A stretch of 7,119 bases of DNA. It comes from Chloroflexota bacterium (GTDB taxonomy: Bacteria; Chloroflexota; Ktedonobacteria; Ktedonobacterales; Ktedonobacteraceae). The translations under genes were made by a program, and so were the position numbers. The stretch spans positions 1 through 7,119 of the forward strand of contig DAHVFL010000240.1 of the NCBI GenBank assembly GCA_027316975.1, in the 5' to 3' direction. Shown here one piece after another: positions 3,396 to 7,119 of the stretch. Each line of letters starts with the position of its first letter. The stretch's first letter is position 1. The notes below the pieces were generated by a model, which saw only the letters and a list, made by a program, of their open reading frames with translations, did no database searches and had not been told where the DNA came from.

Positions 3396-5870
3396 GTGCC
3401 AAATTTCAGCACTCTCTTACAAAAGAAACATACACACAGAAGATATTTTGCAACTCTTATTATACTTGCTCTAACACTGACGGCTTTGATCTGGCCCGCT
3501 CGTATAGCCACATTAGCATTGCGCGAGCAGCAGGCTCAACTTATTACCACTCAAGCCGCGAGCCAACCTTACAACGTTGATTTACTTTTTGCTGCTTCGT
3601 ATAGTCAAAAAGAGCAACCCTACGGCCCTCTCGTTGTCTATCGCGCAGTTGGCGGTGATTTACGGGACGTTGTGCCGGTTATGGCCGTACAACGTAGTTC
3701 AGCGCTACAAACCCCCCTGGTGTTTCCATCACCCGATGGCCGCTATGTGGCAGTATTACAGCCGCTCAGGACGGGTTATGCCTCTAATCTCAATGGCGCG
3801 GCATTGAGCGTTTTCTCAACTGATGGGCAGCCGCTCGCCCCTGTAGGCAGCCGCTCGCCCCTGTTGAACGGTACCGGCTCGCTCGCAGGTGGCAGGATGC
3901 TGGCCCTGCATGTCGCATCTGTCGATCAGGTGATCTGGTCGCTCGATAGTCGTTATGTGTATTACCATAGTGGCGCGACCGGCCAGCAATTGCTTGCGTT
4001 GCAAACAACTCGTACAAGTTCGCAACTCAATGTGAGCGGATATGATGAGATTCACCGTGTTGACATGGCCGGACAGGATGTGACGCTCTACCACCAGCCG
4101 ACAGGGCAGAATTCGCTGCGCCTGGTCGGGCTGGACCGCGCGGGGAGTCTCATCCTGGCGCTGGCGCGCCCGCGTATGCCCGTCGCATTATTGCGCCTTG
4201 CCACCAACGCGGCCAATGTTTCTCCATCACTGTTCTTGACGCTGCCGCCCGATATTTTACCTGGCAACGTGCTGCGAATTGGCAGCGATGGCGCGTCCGT
4301 CGAGTGCGAGCGCGTCTTGAACTGGCAGCCCCTGCGCTCTATCACTATTCGCATCGCCTTCGCCTCCGGTTCAATCTCACGGGCGCAGCCACTTTTTGAT
4401 ACCAGCCGCTATGGACGCGCGCTCACTGCCCGGGCGCGTTCGGCAGATGGCGCTCTGCTGGCGATGTCACAGGTAATACGCGTGCGCGACGACCTGGCGG
4501 CGCAGGGCATCGAGAATGTACCCGCGCAAGAAAAGCTCTTGTTGGCCGGTGCGCGTACAGGCGCATTACAAGCCCTCATATTGCCATATGGAGGCCAGCT
4601 TGTACAGGTCTTTTGGACACAGCATAGCGCGTTTGAGCGCGTTCAACCAGTTCCGCGCGGTGTACTGGCCCAACTGCTGGCATTTCGCAAACGCCTGACC
4701 AATGGGCCATCCATGAACGCAAGTGTCTTTCAACAGGATGAATGGATGCTTGAGGGACACAATGGCCGGTTGAAAGATGCTCCCGCCCTTCCTTCGATGT
4801 GCTATGGCCTGTGTAGCTCCAACAATGGCGCGCCCCACGTTTCGGCGGCTATTTTGCACGGTGTGGCTTACACGGAAAGTAACTGGCACCAGTTCAATAG
4901 CCCCGATTACCAGGTAGGTGGTGAGCCGGTTGGGACTCCCATTAAAAGCTTCGACGGCGGCTGGGGAGAGTACCAGCAGACGTGGGGGATGCCGCCGCAA
5001 TGTATCAGCGCCAACAACTGTCGCAGCGATGTCAACAAGGTGCAATATGATCAAAGTTATAACATCGGTGTCGGCATTGCCGCGCTCATCAAGAACTGGA
5101 ATAGTACCGCAGGTGTCGCGTCCAGTAGTGACCCCAATAACCCGTACAAGGCCAACGACTGGTTCTTTGCTGTGTGGGCGTATAATGGCTCATTTGGCAA
5201 TAATCCTGACGATGTGCCATCGTCCAACTATGCCCACTGGTATCCGGGTGCGCCGTTCTCCTCGATCTATGAAGAGTATGTCTGGTACTTTGCCGCGCAC
5301 CCTCAATTTTATAGCAACGGCTGGACGGATAATTACATACCATCCCTGGGGCCATCATTGCTGCCCCCGCAGAACGATTTTAGCAACACTACTGATAGTT
5401 TTGTGAGCTGTGGAACCTGTACCATCCCCGACTGGACAAGCGGCAGCTATGACCGCGCATGGGTCGGTTATGGCGCGCCGGATACCCTGGCGAGCGTATT
5501 TACCGCGACCTTTGCGCAACTGGGGGGTGAAAGCGTGCTGGGTCTCCCCCGGGATAACGGCGGTGGCGCGCCCACTCATCGCTGGGGCAATGGCTGGACA
5601 CAGGATTTCGGCGGCGGCTCTGACCTGCCGGGCGCGTTACTGCTAGCCGATGGCTCAACCACCCCCTACTGGGTGCATGGCGGCGTCTGGACGCAATATT
5701 TCGTCATCGACCGCGGCGCGGTCGGCTGTCACGGCTACCCGACCTCAAATCTCGCGCCATTCAGCGACCCCGGCCTGGGGAATGACACAATCCTGCGCCA
5801 GACGTTCCAACGCGGCTCCATCGAATGGGACGCCACTACCAACGCAGTAGTGAACGATGTGTGTGCGTAG
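3396..5870 (+). CDS. Membrane-anchored or secreted wall hydrolase: propeller-like region, lytic transglycosylase domain, LGFP-like tail
   Basis: With the GTG start the protein has 824 aa. A Lys/Arg-rich N-terminus and hydrophobic segment (about 19-40) form a signal anchor or signal peptide. Residues about 45-420 look like a beta-propeller, with two TolB/PD40-like strands (FPSPDGRYVAVL at about 110-121 and IWSLDSRYVYYH at about 180-191). Residues about 480-640 resemble lysozyme-fold lytic transglycosylases: AYTESNW with probable catalytic Glu494, GWGEYQQTWG (522-531) in place of the G-L-M-Q box, a YNIGVGIA helix, and WAYNG (594-598). Residues about 707-824 resemble LGFP repeats (LGLP, DFGGGS, GCHGYPTS, FQRGSIEWD), known in wall-associated proteins. 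Eight Cys in the C-terminal half fit disulfides outside the cell. Inferred role: peptidoglycan cleavage. No operon partner is seen. A 20-base-period tandem repeat lies at 3826-3864. Confidence 0.88.
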   Translation: MPNFSTLLQKKHTHRRYFATLIILALTLTALIWPARIATLALREQQAQLITTQAASQPYNVDLLFAASYSQKEQPYGPLVVYRAVGGDLRDVVPVMAVQRSSALQTPLVFPSPDGRYVAVLQPLRTGYASNLNGAALSVFSTDGQPLAPVGSRSPLLNGTGSLAGGRMLALHVASVDQVIWSLDSRYVYYHSGATGQQLLALQTTRTSSQLNVSGYDEIHRVDMAGQDVTLYHQPTGQNSLRLVGLDRAGSLILALARPRMPVALLRLATNAANVSPSLFLTLPPDILPGNVLRIGSDGASVECERVLNWQPLRSITIRIAFASGSISRAQPLFDTSRYGRALTARARSADGALLAMSQVIRVRDDLAAQGIENVPAQEKLLLAGARTGALQALILPYGGQLVQVFWTQHSAFERVQPVPRGVLAQLLAFRKRLTNGPSMNASVFQQDEWMLEGHNGRLKDAPALPSMCYGLCSSNNGAPHVSAAILHGVAYTESNWHQFNSPDYQVGGEPVGTPIKSFDGGWGEYQQTWGMPPQCISANNCRSDVNKVQYDQSYNIGVGIAALIKNWNSTAGVASSSDPNNPYKANDWFFAVWAYNGSFGNNPDDVPSSNYAHWYPGAPFSSIYEEYVWYFAAHPQFYSNGWTDNYIPSLGPSLLPPQNDFSNTTDSFVSCGTCTIPDWTSGSYDRAWVGYGAPDTLASVFTATFAQLGGESVLGLPRDNGGGAPTHRWGNGWTQDFGGGSDLPGALLLADGSTTPYWVHGGVWTQYFVIDRGAVGCHGYPTSNLAPFSDPGLGNDTILRQTFQRGSIEWDATTNAVVNDVCA
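3826..3864 (+). repeat. Tandem duplication of 19 bases, period 20, inside the wall hydrolase gene
   Basis: GGCAGCCGCTCGCCCCTGT occurs at 3826-3844 and again at 3846-3864, with one base between copies. Since 20 is not a multiple of three, the two copies are read in different frames (QPLAPV, then SRSPL). The gene remains open on both sides, so an indel nearby must compensate, or the repeat is ancestral. Confidence 0.9.
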
Positions 5871-5889
5871 GGGTCGCCCCGCCCATCAT

Positions 5890-5961
5890 CTGTCATCCTG
5901 AGCGAAGCGAAGGATCTGCGTGCTGCCGGCGAGAGATCCTTCGCTTCGCTCAGGATGACAG
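5890..5961. repeat. Interspersed palindrome with 28-base arms (TGTCATCCTGAGCGAAGCGA type)
   Basis: Positions 5890-5917 and 5934-5961 are exact reverse complements around a 16-base loop. The arm TGTCATCCTGAGCGAAGCGA, followed by AGGATCT, belongs by memory to a sequence family repeated in many bacterial genomes, including Chloroflexota. Outer pieces GGTCGCC (5872-5878) and GGCGACC (5967-5973) add a second, shorter inverted pair. It lies between two convergent genes and has no coding capacity. No T run follows on either strand, so it is not a standard terminator, though a hairpin here could still limit read-through. Confidence 0.9.
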
Positions 5962-6035
5962 CCCGTGGCGACCGGCGTGTTTCAATACACCTACGAGTGA
6001 AAGGCTTGCCCCCGCCCTGGCTTATAGCTTAAACG

Positions 6036-6437
6036 CTACCATTGCCGTATAATGAGGTGCCCCAGCGCGACAGCATGAACAATGTCGCCGCGACTGACGA
6101 TGCCAACCAGCCTGCCCTCACACACTACCGGCACGCGCTTGATTTTACGCTCCGTAAGCAGGGTGGCAATCTCGCTGACGGGCGTCTCTTCAGCGACGGT
6201 CGTAACATCGCGGCTCATGATGTCGGCGACGCGCAGCCCGTCCGGGTCGAGCAACCCGTAACGGTTGACCTTGCTGATGATGTCTGCCTCGGTGACGATT
6301 CCTATCAGGTCGCCGCTCGCGTCAACTACGGGGAGTCCGCTAATACGAAACTGGTCGAGTAACTGCGCGGCTTCTTGCGCGCTGGCTTCGGGGTGAATGG
6401 TAATGACTTTGCGTGTCATAATGTCGCTTGCAATCAT
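6036..6437 (-). CDS. Two-CBS-domain protein
   Basis: A 133-aa stand-alone protein made of two CBS domains (about 2-58 and 69-125). CBS pairs bind adenosine-containing ligands such as AMP, ATP or SAM and act as energy sensors (known for the family). Both repeats keep the ligand motif: GLPVVD with GIVTEADI (Thr49, Asp52) and RVPVV with GIVSRGDI (Ser115, Asp118). No effector domain is present, so it probably acts alone or on a partner encoded elsewhere. The start at 6437 (MIASDIM) is chosen because AAAGGAG lies 7 bases upstream; an in-frame ATG at 6503 would add 22 unconserved residues and lies in the likely promoter. It lies downstream of the restriction endonuclease gene on the same strand, with about 95 bases between, and seems to have its own promoter. 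Confidence 0.93.
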   Translation of the reverse strand: MIASDIMTRKVITIHPEASAQEAAQLLDQFRISGLPVVDASGDLIGIVTEADIISKVNRYGLLDPDGLRVADIMSRDVTTVAEETPVSEIATLLTERKIKRVPVVCEGRLVGIVSRGDIVHAVALGHLIIRQW

Positions 6438-6444
6438 CTGCACA

Positions 6445-6451
6445 CTCCTTT
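6445..6451 (-). promoter_or_regulatory. RBS deciding the CBS gene start
   Basis: AAAGGAG lies 7 bases before the ATG at 6437. It makes the longer in-frame start at 6503 unlikely. Confidence 0.75.
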
Positions 6452-6498
6452 GGGCGCGGGTGAATGAACAACAGAGCAATATTGCTGGCTGTATGTAT

Positions 6499-6526
6499 AT
6501 CATACCATATAAATGCCAACTATCAG
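6499..6526 (-). promoter_or_regulatory. Probable extended -10 promoter of the CBS gene
   Basis: On the minus strand, TGGTATGAT (6507-6499) is an extended -10 and CTGATA (6526-6521) lies 16 bases upstream of its hexamer as a weak -35. The transcript would start near 6492 with a leader of about 55 bases, and the site begins just after the upstream stop codon. Confidence 0.45.
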
Positions 6527-6532
6527 GAGATG

Positions 6533-7119
6533 CTATTCAACTTCAGTTGCGTTTTGCAAATCCTGTAACAAATTTATTACCCACCTCTCTGGCGATTCTA
6601 ACTCTAGATACTGTCTATCTTCAAGAAAATCCACGATGGTAGCCGCTTGAGGGAACTCTTTTTTGAACTCGTTTGATAACCTATCAAGTAAGGTTCTTGC
6701 TAAAATGGTGGCATGTTGCCCTCGCAAGCAACGCTCATACCAATTTATAAGTTCTTCCTCTTTTACAATTCCCTTCACCCTGCTGAACCAACTTGTCTGG
6801 CTTAAAAGGATTTCGATGACTGATTTAGCTATTGACTGACAAACAATAACGATATTGTCACTCTCAATCTGGTCAACTATCCTCTCAGTCTTAACGGCAT
6901 CTAGAGCAAGATGTTTTACCTGGATAGCTGGGCCGAAATTTGCCCACATATCCAATCCTCGGTCCGCTGCATTGGTGACGCCAACTCGATATACGTGAGC
7001 CTTTATTGTGTGTTCCATTCGTCCATTAGATAGGCCGAGCAGTATAGCGGCCAGGTCAGCAAATTCTACCAGTAAATCGTGTTTGCTTGCAGGGACTTGT
7101 ACCGTTACTTGCGCATCTA
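6533..7119 (-). CDS. HaeII-like type II restriction endonuclease, C-terminal part (5' end outside window)
   Basis: The frame is open to the right edge without a stop, so this is a partial gene of 194 visible residues; the Met at 7018 is internal. The text VGVTNAADRGLDMWANFGPAIQVKHL and the later IVCQS and WYERCLRG segments recall the HaeII family of type II endonucleases, which cut RGCGCY. A possible PD-(D/E)xK-like core is the Asp of GLDMW followed by QVK ten residues on. HaeII itself is about 350 aa, so a little over half would be visible. A cognate cytosine methylase would be expected beyond the right edge. The gene is visibly AT-richer than its neighbours: a hand count of 6541-6600 gives 24/60 G+C against 39/60 at 4261-4320. 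That fits horizontal transfer. The family call is from memory of the motif. Confidence 0.78.
   Translation of the reverse strand, partial: DAQVTVQVPASKHDLLVEFADLAAILLGLSNGRMEHTIKAHVYRVGVTNAADRGLDMWANFGPAIQVKHLALDAVKTERIVDQIESDNIVIVCQSIAKSVIEILLSQTSWFSRVKGIVKEEELINWYERCLRGQHATILARTLLDRLSNEFKKEFPQAATIVDFLEDRQYLELESPERWVINLLQDLQNATEVE

Noticed and set aside
3826..3864. Short CRISPR-like array
   Set aside because: There are only two copies with a one-base spacer, inside a coding gene.
4566..5406. Open frames of about 160 codons on both strands inside the wall hydrolase gene
   Set aside because: They overlap the catalytic domain read in the main frame, lack ribosome binding sites and show low-complexity, basic compositions typical of antisense or shifted frames.
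6533..7018. A complete 161-aa gene starting at the ATG at 7018
   Set aside because: The frame continues open to the window edge and the upstream residues fit the same family, so that Met is internal.

Overview
The window looks like chromosomal DNA of a GC-moderate bacterium, most likely a Chloroflexota member of the Ktedonobacteria type. This is inferred from the tandem type I signal peptidases, the small glycine-tailed RRM protein, the TTG/GTG starts, and the density of intergenic palindromes, including the TGTCATCCTGAGCGAAGCGA family. No rRNA or marker gene fixes the taxon.

Layout, left to right. A minus-strand operon runs from a promoter at about 1936-1908 through two tandem signal peptidase I paralogs (1865-1278 and 1276-725) into a four-TM membrane protein (712-62). 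The genes are 1 and 12 bases apart, and each has its own ribosome binding site. Diverging from it on the plus strand is a short RRM RNA-binding protein (2131-2469) that ends in a strong intrinsic terminator. A 325-base intergenic stretch then holds two hairpins, one with a perfect 29-bp stem. It is followed by a DinB-like four-helix protein (2795-3268) whose stop codon is built into a long palindrome with perfect 36-base arms. Next comes a large membrane-anchored or secreted protein (3396-5870) with a propeller-like region, a lytic-transglycosylase-like domain and an LGFP-like cell-wall-binding tail. After a 28-bp-arm interspersed repeat, two minus-strand genes follow: a two-CBS-domain protein (6437-6036) and the 3' part of a HaeII-like restriction endonuclease gene that runs off the right edge (7119-6533).

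Functionally, the left part concerns export and the cell envelope: the signal peptidases cleave secreted proteins and the 824-aa protein is a probable wall hydrolase. The RRM and CBS proteins are stand-alone regulatory or housekeeping genes. The right edge is AT-richer and looks like an acquired restriction-modification locus. No direct sign of a wholly new system was found. The least-explained items are the long, perfectly matched palindromes around the DinB-like gene and the domain architecture of the 824-aa protein. Several starts were moved from the longest possible reading frame on ribosome-binding-site, promoter or family-alignment evidence.
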